A stretch of 64,000 nt of DNA from Entoloma clypeatum (taxonomy: Eukaryota; Basidiomycota; Agaricomycetes; Agaricales; Entolomataceae), in NCBI GenBank assembly GCA_963565915.1, contig OY751486.1, positions 2,914,001 to 2,978,000 of the forward strand. Direction: 5' to 3'. This document shows positions 42,047 through 54,428 of this stretch, piece after piece. The position numbers were made by a program, and so were the translations under genes. Each line of letters begins with the position of its first letter. Position 1 is the stretch's first letter. Below the pieces are notes generated by a model, which saw only the letters and a list, made by a program, of their open reading frames with translations, made no database searches and was not told the origin of the DNA.

Positions 42047-42447
42047 TGTTATGCTTAACAAACCGTTCCAAGGTTCGGGCAGAGTATGCAGGAAGTGGAA
42101 AGGCGAAGAGCAATGTAATTGCTAAATCTAAGGAATCTACTATAGTACAAGAGGTTTATATAGGTACTGACTATAGGCGGTAGCAGATGAGTCAGTACTG
42201 CGGAAGGCAGTGCGCATGAGTAAGGCGACTGCGGAAGGCTATGTACAGTGAGTAAGCTGACTGCGGAAAGTGAGTCAGTGTGGGAGCGAAGTATACTAAA
42301 GGGGATGACAAAGTAATGTAATGAGTCAGACTGGGAATTGAAGGTTGCGAAAGTAGACATTAGACATAGTGAGTTTGTAAGAGGGCGCCGAGTCGGGCCA
42401 ATAAGTAAAAGATATGATGTGGTTCTCATACCGTAGAGTCCGTAACA
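42047..42447 (-). repeat. 3' LTR of C (Gypsy-A)
   Basis: 401 bp, TGTTATGCTTAAC...GAGTCCGTAACA; the polypurine tract lies just to its right (complement of TGTTCCCCTCTCC). Confidence 0.93.
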
Positions 42448-42481
42448 TGTTCCCCTCTCCAAGCTCTGTGTCCTCACAGAG

Positions 42482-42853
42482 TCACTGTCCCCATCCCTCA
42501 TTGTTGCCAGGATTGGACCAGTTCGGACTTTCCTTGAGGCTCCAATCATATATCAACTCCTCGTTGATGGCTACGGCGAGTTCAAGGCCCTTGATGGCCA
42601 GCCGAATACGTCGAGTTTCAATGACGAGGATGCTGGTGTAATTCCCAAGAATTTGTTTCTCTTTGGGAGTCAGGGCGACGGGGAGATTGGACAACGAATG
42701 AAGTCGGATATTCATCTGGTGATAAAGGAGGTCAGTGAGGGAAGTTTCGAGGGCATGGATTTGGTCTCTCATGGAGGGCGCTTCGTTCATAAGGGCGGCG
42801 ATGGCAGGGTTGATGTCGGTGGTGGAGGTGGAGGTGACGATGGTGTTTGACAT
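42482..42853 (-). CDS. Gypsy-A accessory ORF3 (copy C)
   Basis: Intact 123-aa frame from ATG 42853 (MSNTIVTSTSTTDINPAIAA). Same helical protein as in A and D: DQIHALETSLTDLLYHQMNI, EKQILGNYTSILVIETRRIR, LELAVAINEELIYDWSLKES and a GWGQ end. Lies directly upstream of the polypurine tract. Its integrity contrasts with the broken gag and pol of the same copy. Confidence 0.75.
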   Translation of the reverse strand: MSNTIVTSTSTTDINPAIAALMNEAPSMRDQIHALETSLTDLLYHQMNIRLHSLSNLPVALTPKEKQILGNYTSILVIETRRIRLAIKGLELAVAINEELIYDWSLKESPNWSNPGNNEGWGQ

Positions 42854-44598
42854 GGCAGTGAGGATGGTTGAGAGATAAAAGAAGAATGGGGTGGCTATAT
42901 TGGGCAGGGAAAAGACTAGAGCGGGGAACTCGGTGTGTGGTTGACTGATGAGGTCGATACTGCCATGGGTTTTGAGAACTCGTCTTTTATCGTGGACGAG
43001 ATGGGTTCTGCCGATGGAAATCACGGATCAAATCTTGAGCGTTCTGAACATTAGCTCGCGGTTCCCATGTGTTCTCTTCTGGGCCATATCCTTCCCACTG
43101 GACGAGGTACTGGATCTTTCCGCAGAACTTTCGAGAGTCTAGGATCATAGACACATGGTACTCTTCTCGTCCTTCAACGATGATCGGATCAGGGGCTGGT
43201 TTCTTTTTCTGGATGGCGTACTTCGGAGTTTCATATGGTGACAACAGGGTCTCATTGAACACAGGGTGAATCATCTTCCAAGTCTTCGGAAGATCAAGAA
43301 GGTACGCGCTAGCTCCTTTCTTCTCTAGGACTTTGAATGGTCCATGTCGGAGTGCATCAAGTTTCTTTGAGGGGCGATCAGTCCTGATGTTAGTCCCTTC
43401 CAGCCACACCTTGTCTCCGATGCGGTAGTTCCGAGACGGACTTCGCCGTGTATCAACTGTCTTCTTCATCTGATCCTGTGCTTGTTTCAGCGCTGCATTG
43501 GCTTCTTCTCATGCCTGTTTGAGTTTTTTCAAGAAGTCGTTGGCAGCCGGATTGGTATCTTCTAACACGAGCTCTCCCTTCCACGGATGTAAACCGTAGT
43601 TGAGGTAGAATGGGGTGTGCTTTGTTGCCTGATGTTCTTTGTCATTGTACTGGAACTGTGCGATTGCGATCCATTCCGCCCAATCATCCTGTAGATGGTT
43701 GACAAAGTTTCATAAGAACACTTCCGTCTCCTGATGCGATCGCTTGGCCTGTCCGTCAGTCTGTGGGTGGTATGTGGTGGACAGGTTCCTCTTGATCCCT
43801 AGCATGCGGCAGAGTATCTCCATGAACTTCGCGGCGAACTGCCATCCCCTATCGCTGATGATTTTCTTGGGGATCCCATGAAGCTTCCATATCTGATCCT
43901 GATAGATCTTGGCTAATCCTTCCGCTGATAGTTCCACGGTTGTCGGAATGAGGTGAAGCATCTTTGAATGTCTATCTGTGATGACCAGAATTGCATTTTT
44001 TCCATCAGATTCTGGTATCGGTCCCACGACATCGATTCCTATGTCTTCCCATGGGTGACTTGGTGCTGCATGGGGATGTAGGGGAGCATGTTGCTTTTGT
44101 CAGTTAATCTTGTTGCGTTGACAAGTGTCGCAACCCTTCACGTACTTCTTCACATCATGCAGTATGGTAGGCCACCAGTAGGTGCGAGCGAGGAGTTCAT
44201 GTGTCCGGTACTGTCCTGGATGTCCAGCCACTGGTGCATCGTGTGACTTGAACATCAATTCTTGTCGTAATTGTGGATCTGGCGGGACATAGACTCGTTC
44301 TCCTGCATAGGTGATCCCATTCTCCTGCTGATACCAATGAGGATTCTTTTTTGGGCCCTGCGCTACTTCTGTCTCCATGTGGTTCGAAGCCTTGATGCGT
44401 GCGATCCATGGGTTTTCAATGGTTGTGATGTTTCCAATTTTGATGGAATCAGATGTCTCACCCCCTTCAAAGAATTGTTCCTCCGTGAACATCTCCATTT
44501 GTACCACATCCTCTGATTCCAACCATTTCAAGAATAGTCCCTCCTTGAGCATTTGGTCACTGTCCTGTGGTTCGAGTTCCGCTTCATACCAGGGTAAG

Positions 44599-44968
44599 TG
44601 TTACGGACTAACGACTACGGACGTATACACTTACCTTTTCACTTTTACTCATCGGCCCCCGCTTACACATATCGTATTATACTTTATTCCCTTTAGTATA
44701 CTTCGCTCCCGCGCTGACTCGCTTTCCGCAGCTGTCTGACTCATTCCGCAGTCAGCTTACTCATTAGTGCATAGCCTTCCGCAGTCGCCTTACTCATGCG
44801 CACTGCCTTCCACAGTTACTGACTCATTCGCTACCGCTCATAGTCAGTACTATATAAACCTCATGTACCATAGCTACATTCCTTAGATTTAGCAATCACA
44901 TTGCTCTTCGCCTTTCCATCTTCCTGCATACTCTGCCCGAACCTTGGAACGGTTTGTTACGCATAACA
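44599..44968 (+). repeat. 5' LTR of D (Gypsy-A)
   Basis: 370 bp, TGTTACGGACTAACG...TTACGCATAACA. TATATAAA at 44851 and AGATTTAGCAA at 44885; primer site TTGCTAAATCT at 44971-44981. Confidence 0.95.
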
Positions 44969-45426
44969 AGTTGCTAAATCTCGTTAGGTTCGCCCAGAGC
45001 GAAGAGAGCAACTACCAGACGAGTCAAGACGTCGCGCTCCTTTGAAGACTTCACCAGTAACCCATTCAGCACGCCAGAAGCCCAACAGGAGGAGCTAAGT
45101 CCTCGAGACAGTATCGATTTTACGCTTATCCAGCAGTACATCGAATCGGAGATCCGTCGCATCCTACAGCAGGTGCTTGACGAAGAACTAGACAACGACG
45201 AGCATCGCCCCCACGGCGAGATAGCAGAGAGCATCCATCTTGCTCGGCAACACCAGATCGCGCGTTACAACGCCCGACAGAACGAACTCGAAAGCTTTCG
45301 CGTTCAAGAAGGACCTCAGACAGGTCGGATCACAGAGATCAGAGAGTTTATCGGTGTCCAGACAACCGTTATCAGAAGATTGATTAGGACGCTCACATTG
45401 AGACGTCCCAGAGCCACATCATCACG

Positions 45427-46629
45427 TCCTACTCGAAGCAGCAGATCTACGCCCACTTCACCATCGAAGAACAACAAACCGAGTATAACCGTTGGGCACA
45501 AAACGAGAGACTTGACCCCTTCTCGCGACCAACAGACGCGCAGGAACAGAGATTCCTTAGAGATCTACAGAGGAAATACCCCGAACGTTTTGCCACCGAT
45601 TCCGCCGACGAGTCCCCTGACGAATTTACTTTTGACTCCGCGCAGTCAGATACCGAACAGACGCCTAGAACAGGGACTGATTTTCAACCCCTACCTGTAT
45701 CCCGAACCCCATCTTCATCCCAACAACCCGACTCCTCTTCTCCTCCGCAGACTCTAAACATGGCAGAAGCTCCGGCTGTACAAACAATGGATACATCCAA
45801 GATCATCAAAGATCCTGGGATGTTCAAAGACAGACACACCTTCGATGAGTGGTGGAAAGCCACCAAATTATACATCAGGTTCCAGAAGGGCCTGTCCGAC
45901 GATCAGAAGATTCTTGCGGTGTTATCCTGCATGATGGAAGGGTCCGGTAAACACTGGGCCAGCAACAAGTTAGACGACCTTGCCACCGATGGCGAGAACA
46001 TCACCTGGTTAGGATTCTCAGACGACATCGCTACGTGATTCTCTATTGCCAGCAAGTCGGCAGCGGCCAAGGCGAAACTCGAAGTCCTGAAACAGGAAAA
46101 ACGCACCATCGACGAATTCTTGGACGAATTCGAAGAGATCTTGAAGCTGTCAAACCTTGGCGAAGAAACCGGGAAATACATCCTGGAAAAGAACGTCAAC
46201 TGCAGAATTTCTGAACAAGTGGCTAGCGATGGCAAGACGTACACTGATTACGCAAAGGAGATCCGAAACAAGGGACGACAGATGGAGGGACATGCATTAG
46301 TCATCCGAGGGGGTGGCGACACACGCACCGGATCGGGCACCACTTATGGTGGTCAAGGCAAAGCCATGGAGATCGATAAAGCAGGAGTAGCCCGTTGCTA
46401 CAACTGTCAGCGCTTTGGTCACCTTGCCAAAGACTGCAAAGCCCCAAAGAAGAAAGATGGTCGTAAGTGTTTCAACTGCGACCAAGAAGGACATATCGCG
46501 CGCAACTGCCGCAAGCCAAAGAAGAACTCTGGAAAGATTAGGAAGGTGTCTGATGGAGATACCGATGATGATGATGAAACCATCACCATAGAGACCGATG
46601 AGAAGGATTTTCCCGAAGGGTCCGATTAA
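45427..46629 (+). pseudogene. Gag of Gypsy-A copy D
   Basis: The conserved start ATG is ACG in this copy. Capsid FDEWWKATKLYIRFQKGL, HWASNKLDDLA; TGA at 46036-46038, the same codon as in copy A; then DEFEEILKLSNLGEETGKYI and knuckles CYNCQRFGHLAKDC and CFNCDQEGHIARNC. ORF0 is also open upstream (45173-45757) in the overlapping frame but has lost its ATG. Confidence 0.87.
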
Positions 46630-46679
46630 ATGACGCTAAGTCGCGACCCTTATTCATTAAACAAACTCGCTTGCCTGGT

Positions 46680-49600
46680 GCAGCTACAGACAATATAACT
46701 TATGTTATCCCTGCAAAGCGAGCCGTTGCGTCAACTAAGATTGTCAAGGGAGATAAACCTCCGAAACGACGAGAGATCAAGCTGCAAGCTCAGATCAAAA
46801 CACGACGAGGACCAAAGGCCATTCGACCCGAGGTTGATAGCGGATGTGAACGCACATGTATCCATCCCAGAATAGTACGTGAACAGAACCTTCCCACACA
46901 TGGAATAAAGCCCATATCAATCCTAAATGCGGATGGATCGCCAAACCGACAACAGAAAGCAGAAAAACTTGCCGAAGTCAAGCTGGACTTAGGAACACAC
47001 CAGGAAACCATGGAAGCAATGGTATTGGACATTGGGAGAACGGACATGCTTTTGGGACATGACTGGTTGGTGCACCACAACCCCACAATCAATTGGACGA
47101 CCGGCGCTGTAACATTCAACCGATGCCCGCCAACATGTCAAACCAAACACTCGGATTTCAGGGTTAACCTTAATGGTCACAAACATTGGGTTCGCATGGT
47201 GGAAATATGAGACAAGGACGCGCCCAAGAAATCGGATCAGAATTGGAAGCCCGGAGACCCCATATTGGAAGCAGTTACTCCCACACCACCTCCCACAACC
47301 AAACGACCCTCATACGTTGAACGTTTTGCCCATCTCTTTGAAAAAGAAAACTTCGACAAGATCCCAAAGGAAAGAGAATGGGACCACGGCATCGAACTTA
47401 CACCGGACGCACCAAAGGAGCTAGGAGGAAACACATACCCTATGACCCAAAAGGAGCAAGAAGAACTGGATGAATTCATCGATGAAGGCCTGGCAACCGG
47501 AAAGATCCGACCGTCCAAATCCCCTTATGCATCACCCTGCTTCTTCATTAACAAGAAAGACGGTTCCAAACGATTGGTACAGGATTATCGCACGGTCAAT
47601 AAATTCATGGTTAAGGACAAATTCCCACTCCCACGCATCAACGACCTCTTGGATGTATTGAAGGACGCAGTCTACTTCAACAAAATGGACATCATGTGGG
47701 GATACAATAACGTGCGGATCAAGAAGGGTGACGAATGGAAAGCCGCCTTCCTGACCAGCCGAGGATTGTTTGAACCATTGGTCATGTTTTTCGGTCTTTG
47801 CAACTCCCCGGGAATGTTCTCTCGAATGATGGCTAGTCTATTCCGGGATCAGATCCGTCGGCGCATCTGTGTGATTTACATGGATGACATAGTGGTTATT
47901 GGTAAAACCAAGGAAGAACTCGCCCGGAACACCGAAGAGATCTTGCAGATTCTGTCAGATAATGACCTGTTCCTAAAGGAGAAGAAGTGTCTTTGGGAAG
48001 TAACGAAATGCCCCATATTGGGATATGTTGTTGGAGAAGGACGTGTTGAGATGGAAACTGAAAAGGTGGACACAATCCGGAACTGGCGAGTACCCACATC
48101 AAAAAAGGAAGTCCAGAAGTTCCTGGGATTTGCCAATTTTTATCGACGCTTTATTGAAGGATACTCAAACATCGCAAAACCACTCACGACACTTACGGGA
48201 AATACAGCATTCACGTGGGGACCAGCGGCGCAAGAAGCATTTGAAGGTCTCATACGGGCAATCACGACGGCACCAGTCTTGGCATTGCCTAAACCGGACG
48301 GACAGTTCAGGGTCGAAACCGATGCATCGGGTTATGCGATTGGAGCGGTACTTTCACAGAAACAAAACGACAAGTGGCATCCTATCATGTTCTTGTCGCG
48401 GACCATGTCCGCAGCCGAACAGAATTACGAGATATATGACAAGGAACTCTTGGCAGTCATGGAAGCACTGAAGGACTGGCGACATTATTTACTTGAAGCC
48501 AAGGAACGTTTCGAGATCTTAACCGATCACAAAAACCTGGAGTATTTCCGGCATCCTCAGGACCTAAACCAACGACAGAGGCGCTGGAAGATGAAGTTAC
48601 AAGACTATGACTTCGAATTGCGACATGTACCTGGGAAGACAAACGCAAAAGCAGACATCCTGTCACGTTTACCCTGGTATGAGATGGAACTCAAGCCGCA
48701 GGACAGCGACCAAATGCTCAAGGAGGGGCTATTTTTGAAACGATTGGAATCAGAAGATGTGATACAAATGGAGATGTTCACGGAGGAACAATTCTTTAAA
48801 GGGGGTGAAACATCTGATTCCATCAAAATTGGAAACATCACAACCATCGAAAACCCATGGATCGCACGCATCAAGGCCTCGAATCGCATGGAGACAGAAG
48901 TAGCCCAGGGTCTGAAGAAGAATCCTCACTGGTACCAGCAGGAAAATGGCATCACCTACGCAGGAGAACAAGTCTATGTTCCACCAGACCCACAACTGCG
49001 CCAAGAACTGATGTTTGAAGCGCACGACGCACCAGTGGCAGGACACCCAGGACAATATCGAACGCATGAACTCCTCACTCGCACCTACTGGTGGCCCACC
49101 ATCCTACATGATGTAAAGAAGTATGTGAAAGGTTGTGACACCTGTCAACGTAACAAGATCAGCCGCCAAAGGAGACACGCCCCTCTACACCCTAACGCCG
49201 CGCCAAGTCAACCATGGGAAGACATAGGGATTGACGTCGTGGGACCGATACCAGAATCTGATGGGAAAAACGCAATTCTGGTCATCACAGACAGACATTC
49301 AAAGATGCTTCATCTCATCCCAACAACCGTGGAACTATCGGCTGAAGGATTAGCCAAGATCTATCGGGACCAGATATGGAAGCTTCATGGGATCCCCAAG
49401 AAGATCATCAGCGATAGGGGACCACAGTTCGCTGCGAAGTTCATGGAGATACTCTGCCGCATGTTGGGGATCAAGAGGAACCTGTCCACCGCGTACCACC
49501 CACAGACTGATGGACAGGCCGAGCGATCGCATCAGGAAACAGAAGCATTCTTACGAAACTTTGTCAACCATCTACAGGATGATTGGGCGGAATGGATCGC

Positions 49601-50278
49601 AATCGCAGAGTTCCAGTACAATGACAAAGAGCACCAGGCAACAAGCACACCCCAGTCTACCTCAACTACGGTTTACATCTGTGGAAGGGAGAACTCGTGT
49701 TAGAGGATACCAATCCGGCTGCCAACGACTTCTTGAAAAAACTCAAACAGGCACGAGAAGAAGCCAATGCTGCGCTGAAACAAGCACAGGATCAGATGAA
49801 GAAGACAGTTGACACACAGCGAAGTCCGTCTCGGGACTACCGCATCGGAGACAAGGTGTGGCTGGAAGGAACTAACATCAGGACCGATCGACCCTCAAAG
49901 AAACTTGATGCGCTCCGACATGGACCATTCAAAGTCCTAGAGAAGAAAGGAGCTAGCACGTACCTTCTTGATCTTCCGAAGACTTGGAAGATGATTCACC
50001 CTGTGTTCAATGAGACCCTGTTGTCACCATATGAAACTCCGAAGTACGCCATCCAGAAAAAGAAACCAGCCCCTGATCCGATCATCGTTGAAGGACGAGA
50101 AGAGTACCATGTGTCTATGATCCTAGACTCTCGAAAGTTCTGCGGAAAGATCCAGTACCTCGTCCAGTGGGAAGGATATGGCCCAGAAGAGAACACATGG
50201 GAACCGCGAGCTAATGTTCAGAACGCTCAAGATTTGATCCGTGATTTCCATCGGCAGAACCCGTCGCGTCCACGATAA
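46680..50278 (+). pseudogene. Pol of Gypsy-A copy D
   Basis: Protease EVDSGCERTCIHP; TGA at 47208-47210 (expected CGA/CGT Arg); then an 812-codon open frame with RT ([51 protein letters not shown]), RNase H, integrase zinc finger and DDE core (IISDRGPQF, QAERSHQETEAF). A 1-bp deletion at about 49640 shifts into 49697-50278, which carries the integrase C-terminus and chromodomain YLVQWEGYGPEENTWEP. RT catalytic residues are intact. Confidence 0.92.
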
Positions 50279-50402
50279 AAGACACCCGTTGAAATCAGCC
50301 AACAACATCGACCTCATCAGTCAAAAACCCACCGAGTTCCCCGCTCCGTCTTCAAATATAGCTACTCCATTCTTCCTCTATCTCTCCAACATCCTCCGCA
50401 CC

Positions 50403-50771
50403 ATGTCCAACATCACCGCTGCCTCCACCGATGCTTCCGATATCAACCCCACCATCACCACCCTCATCGGCGAAGCACTCTCCATGCGCGACCAGATCCA
50501 TGTGCTCGAAACCTCTGTCGCCGACATCCTCCACCGGCAGATGCATATCCGCCTTCATACCCTCTCCGATTTACCAACCACCCCCACCGCTGAGGAGAAG
50601 CTCATCCTCAAAAACTATACCAACACCCTTGCTGTCGAGAATCAACGCCTTCGCCTCGCCGTTCGAGGTTTAGAGTTTGCCACGGCGGTAAACGATGAAC
50701 TGATAAAGGATTGGGGTAACCGAGTTGACCCTGCCTGGGCCGATCCAAATGGCAACGATGGATGGGAGTAG
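50403..50771 (+). CDS. Gypsy-A accessory ORF3 (copy D)
   Basis: 122 aa from ATG 50403 (MSNITAASTDASDINPTITT). The leader up to the ATG is almost identical to copy A, but from the ATG on the two diverge sharply, with most changes synonymous. Core DQIHVLETSVADILHRQMHI, EEKLILKNYTNTLAVENQRL. Ends in NGNDGWE rather than GWGQ. Confidence 0.75.
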   Translation: MSNITAASTDASDINPTITTLIGEALSMRDQIHVLETSVADILHRQMHIRLHTLSDLPTTPTAEEKLILKNYTNTLAVENQRLRLAVRGLEFATAVNDELIKDWGNRVDPAWADPNGNDGWE

Positions 50772-50808
50772 GTAGTCTGTGAGGACACAGACCTTGAGGA
50801 GGGGAACA

Positions 50809-51178
50809 TGTTACGGACTAACGACTACGGACGTATACGCTTACCTTTTCACTTTTACTCATCGGCCCCCGCTTACACATATCGTATTATACTTTATTCC
50901 CTTTAGTATACTTCGCTCCCGCGCTGACTCGCTTTCCGCAGCTGTCTGACTCATTCCGCAGTCAGCTTACTCATTAGTGCATAGCCTTCCGCAGTCGCCT
51001 TACTCATGCGCACTGCCTTCCGCAGTTACTGACTCATTCGCTACCGCTCATAGTCAGTACTATATAAACCTCATGTACCATAGCTACATTCCTTAGATTT
51101 AGCAATCACATTGCTCTTCGCCTTTCCATCTTCCTGCATACTCTGCCCGAACCTTGGAACGGTTTGTTACGCATAACA
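50809..51178 (+). repeat. 3' LTR of D (Gypsy-A)
   Basis: 370 bp after polypurine tract TTGAGGAGGGGAACA. Confidence 0.95.
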
Positions 51179-53220
51179 GTAAGCGTGACAGGATGTCCGC
51201 TTTTGCATTGGTCTTGCCGGGCACATGCCATAGTTCAAAGTCATAGTCTTGTAACTTCATTTTCCAGCGTCGCTGTCGTTGATTCAGGTCCTGAGGACGA
51301 CGGAAATATTCCAGGTTCTTGTGATCAGTCAAGATTTCGAAACGTTCCCTGGCTTCGAGCAGATAGTGTCTCCAATCTTTTAATGCTTCCACAACCGCCA
51401 GGAGTTCCTTGTCATATATCTCGTAATTCTGTTCAGCCGCAGACATGGTCCGCGACAAGAACACGATGGGGTGCCATTTGTCATCTTGCTTCTGAGAGAG
51501 TACTGCTCCAATTGCATAGCCCGATGCATCGGTTTCAACCCTGAACTGTCCCTCTGGTTTCGGTAATGCCAAGACTGGTGCCAATGTAATTGCCCATATG
51601 AGACCTTCAAAAGCTTGCTGCTCTGTTGGTCCCCAAGTAAATGCCGTACCGCCTGTGAGCACGGTGAGAGGCTTTGCGATGTTTGAGTACCCTTCAATAA
51701 ATCCTCAATAGAAGTTAGCAAATCCAAGGAACTTCTGAACTTCCTTTTTTGATGTGGGTGCTCGCCAGTTTCGAATTGTATCCACCTTCTCAGTTTCCAT
51801 CTCAACACATCCCTCACCAACCACATATCCCAATATAGGACATTTCGTTACTTCCCATAAACACTTCTTCTCCTTTAGGAACAAATCATTGTCCGATAGG
51901 ATCTGTAGGATTTCTTTGGTGTTTTGCGCGAGTTCTTCCTTGGTTTTACCGATAACCACGATGTCATTCATGTAGATCACGCAGATACGTCGGCAGATCT
52001 GGTCCCGGAATAGACTAGCCATCATTCGAGAGAACATTCCCGGGGAGTTGCAAAGACCGAAAAACATGACCAATGGTTCAAACAATCCTCGACTGGTGAG
52101 GAAGGCAGCTTTCCATTCATCGCCCTCCTTAATCCGGATGTTGTTATAGCCCCACATGATGTCCATTTTATTGAAGTAGACCGCATCTTTTAGTACGTCC
52201 AAGAGATCGGATATTCATGGGAGTGGGAACTTGTCTTTGACCGTGAATTTATTGACCATGCGGTAATCTTGACCAATCGTTTGGAGCCATCCTTCTTGTT
52301 GATGAAGAAGCAAGGGGAGGCATAAGGGGATTTGGACGGGCGGATCTTTCCAGTTGCTAGACCCTCGACAATGAATGCGTCCAATTCCTCTTGTTCCTTT
52401 TGCGTCATAGGATATGTATTTCCCCCTAGTTCCTTTGGTGTGTCCAGTGTAAGTTCGATACCATGGTCCCATTCCCTCTCCTTTGAGATCTTATCAAAGT
52501 TCTCTTTCTCAAAGAGATGAGCAAATCGTTCAACATATGAGGGTCGTTTGGTTGTGGGAGATGGTGTGGGAGTGACAGCATCTAAAATAGGGTCTCCAGG
52601 TTTCCATTTCTGATCCGACTTTTTGGGTGCATCTTTGTCACGCACCTCAACCATGGGAACCCGGTGTTTGCGACCATTAAGGTTAATCCTGAAATCTGAG
52701 TGTTTGGTTTGACACATTGTTGGGCACCGGTTAAATGTTACCGCGCTGGTTGTCCAATTGATTGTGGGGTTGTGGTGTACCAACCAGTCATGTCCCAAGA
52801 GCATGTCCGTTCTCCCAATGTCCAGTACCATTGCTTCCATGGTTTCCTGATGTGCTCCCAAATCCAGTTTGACTTCGGCAAGTTGGCTCACTTTCTGTTG
52901 TCGATTTGGTGATCCATCCGCATTTAGAATTGCTATGGGCGGTATTCCTCACGTGGGGAGGTTCTGTTCGCGTACTATTCTGGGATGGATGCATGTGCAT
53001 TCACATCCGCTGTCGACCTCAGGTCGGATAATCTTTGGTCCTCGTCGTGTTTTGAGCTGAGCTAAGAGCCTGATTTCTCGTCTTTTTGGAGGTTTATCTC
53101 CCTTCACAATCTTAGTCGACACAGTGGCTCGCTTGGCGGGGATGACATAGGTTCTATTGTCTGCAGTCATACAAGGCAAGCAAGTCCGTTTAATAGATAA
53201 GGGTCGCGACTTAGCATCGT

Positions 53221-54428
53221 TTAATCGGACCCTTCGGGAAAATCCTTCTCGTCGGCTTCTAAGATTGTGGTTTCATCATTCTCAGCATCTTCCTCGGACA
53301 CCTTCCTAACCCTTCCAGAGTTCTTCTTCGGCTTGCGGCAGTTGCGCGCGATATGGCCTTCTTGGTCACAGTTGAAACACTTGCGACCATCTTTCTTCTT
53401 TGGAGTGCTACAGTCTTTAGATAGATGACTGAAGCATTGACAGTTGTAGCAACGGGCTACTCCTGCTTTGTCAATCTCCATGGCCTTGCCCTGACCACCA
53501 TAAGTGGTACCTGATCCGGTGCGCATGTCGCCACCACCTCGGATGACCAGTGCGTGTCCTTCCATCTGTCGTCCCTTGTTTCGGATCTCCTTTGCGTAAT
53601 CGGTGTACGTCTTGCCATCGCTAGCCACTTGTTCAGAGATTCTGCAGTTGACGTTCTTCTCTAGGATGTATTTCCCAGTTTCTTCACCAAGGTTTGACAG
53701 TTTCAAGAGTTCTTCGAATTCATCCAAGAATTCATCAACGATGCGTTTCTCTTGTTTCAGGACTTCAAGTCTTGCTTTGGCAGCGACCGACTTGTTGACA
53801 ATGGAGAATTGTGTGGCGATATCATCGGAGAAACCTAGCCAGGTGATGTTCTCATTGTCAACAGCAAGAGCGTCTAACTTGTTACTGGCCCAGTGTCTGC
53901 CGGACCCTTCCATCATGCGGGATAACACCGCAAGAATCTTCTGATCGTCTGTGAGGCTCTTTTGGAACCTGATGTATAGTTTGGTGGCTTTCCACCACTC
54001 GTCAAAGGTGTATCTGTCCTTGAACATCCCAGGATCCTTGATGATCTTGGATGTACAGTATCCATTGTTTGTACAGCCGGAGCTTCTGCCATGTCTAGAG
54101 TCTGCAGAGGAGAAGAGGGGTCGGGTTGTTGGGATGAAGATGGGGTTCGGGATACAGGTAAGGATTGAAAATGAGTCCCTGTTCTAGGCGTCTGTTCAAT
54201 ATCTGACTGTGCGGAGTCAAAAGTAAATTCGTCAGGGGACTCGTCAGCGGAATTGGTGGCAAAACGTTCAGGGTATTTCCTCTGTAAATCTCTAAGGAAT
54301 CTCTGTTCCTGTGCATCTGTTGGTCGCATGAAGGGATCAAGTCTCTCATTCCATGCCCAACGGTTGTACTCGGTCTGTTGCTCTTCAGTGGTGAAGTGGG
54401 CGTAGATCTGCTGCTTTGAGTAAGACAT
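53221..54428 (-). pseudogene. Gag of Gypsy-A copy C
   Basis: ATG 54428 (MSYSKQQIYAHFTTEEQQTE). A 5-bp insertion (CAGTA after TA, 54055-54060) shifts the frame; downstream the frame is fully open to the stop at 53221, with Gln at the codon that is TGA in A and D, and knuckles CYNCQCFSHLSKDC and CFNCDQEGHIARNC. ORF0 is open upstream (ATG 54781 to 54095). Confidence 0.87.

Larger units (their letters stand above)
44599..51178 (+). mobile_element. Gypsy-A copy D
   Basis: 6580 bp, two 370-bp LTRs that differ at two positions by my reading, TSD GTAAG (44594-44598, 51179-51183) in the pol of C. Youngest full-structure Gypsy-A copy here. Gag, protease, RT, RNase H, integrase, chromodomain and ORF3 are all present; two TGA codons and a 1-bp deletion disable it. 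Confidence 0.95.
42970..53170 (-). pseudogene. Pol of Gypsy-A copy C, split by element D
   Basis: From ATG 53170; own sequence is 51179-53170 and 42970-44598. Protease, RT ([11 protein letters not shown], with YMND for YMDD), RNase H, integrase zinc finger (HDAPVAGHPGQYRTHELL), DDE core and chromodomain. TGA codons at 52949, 51705, 44100, 43710 and 43509 stand where A or D has CGA or a CGA-derived codon. A 1-bp deletion near 52265 breaks RT. Confidence 0.9.
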
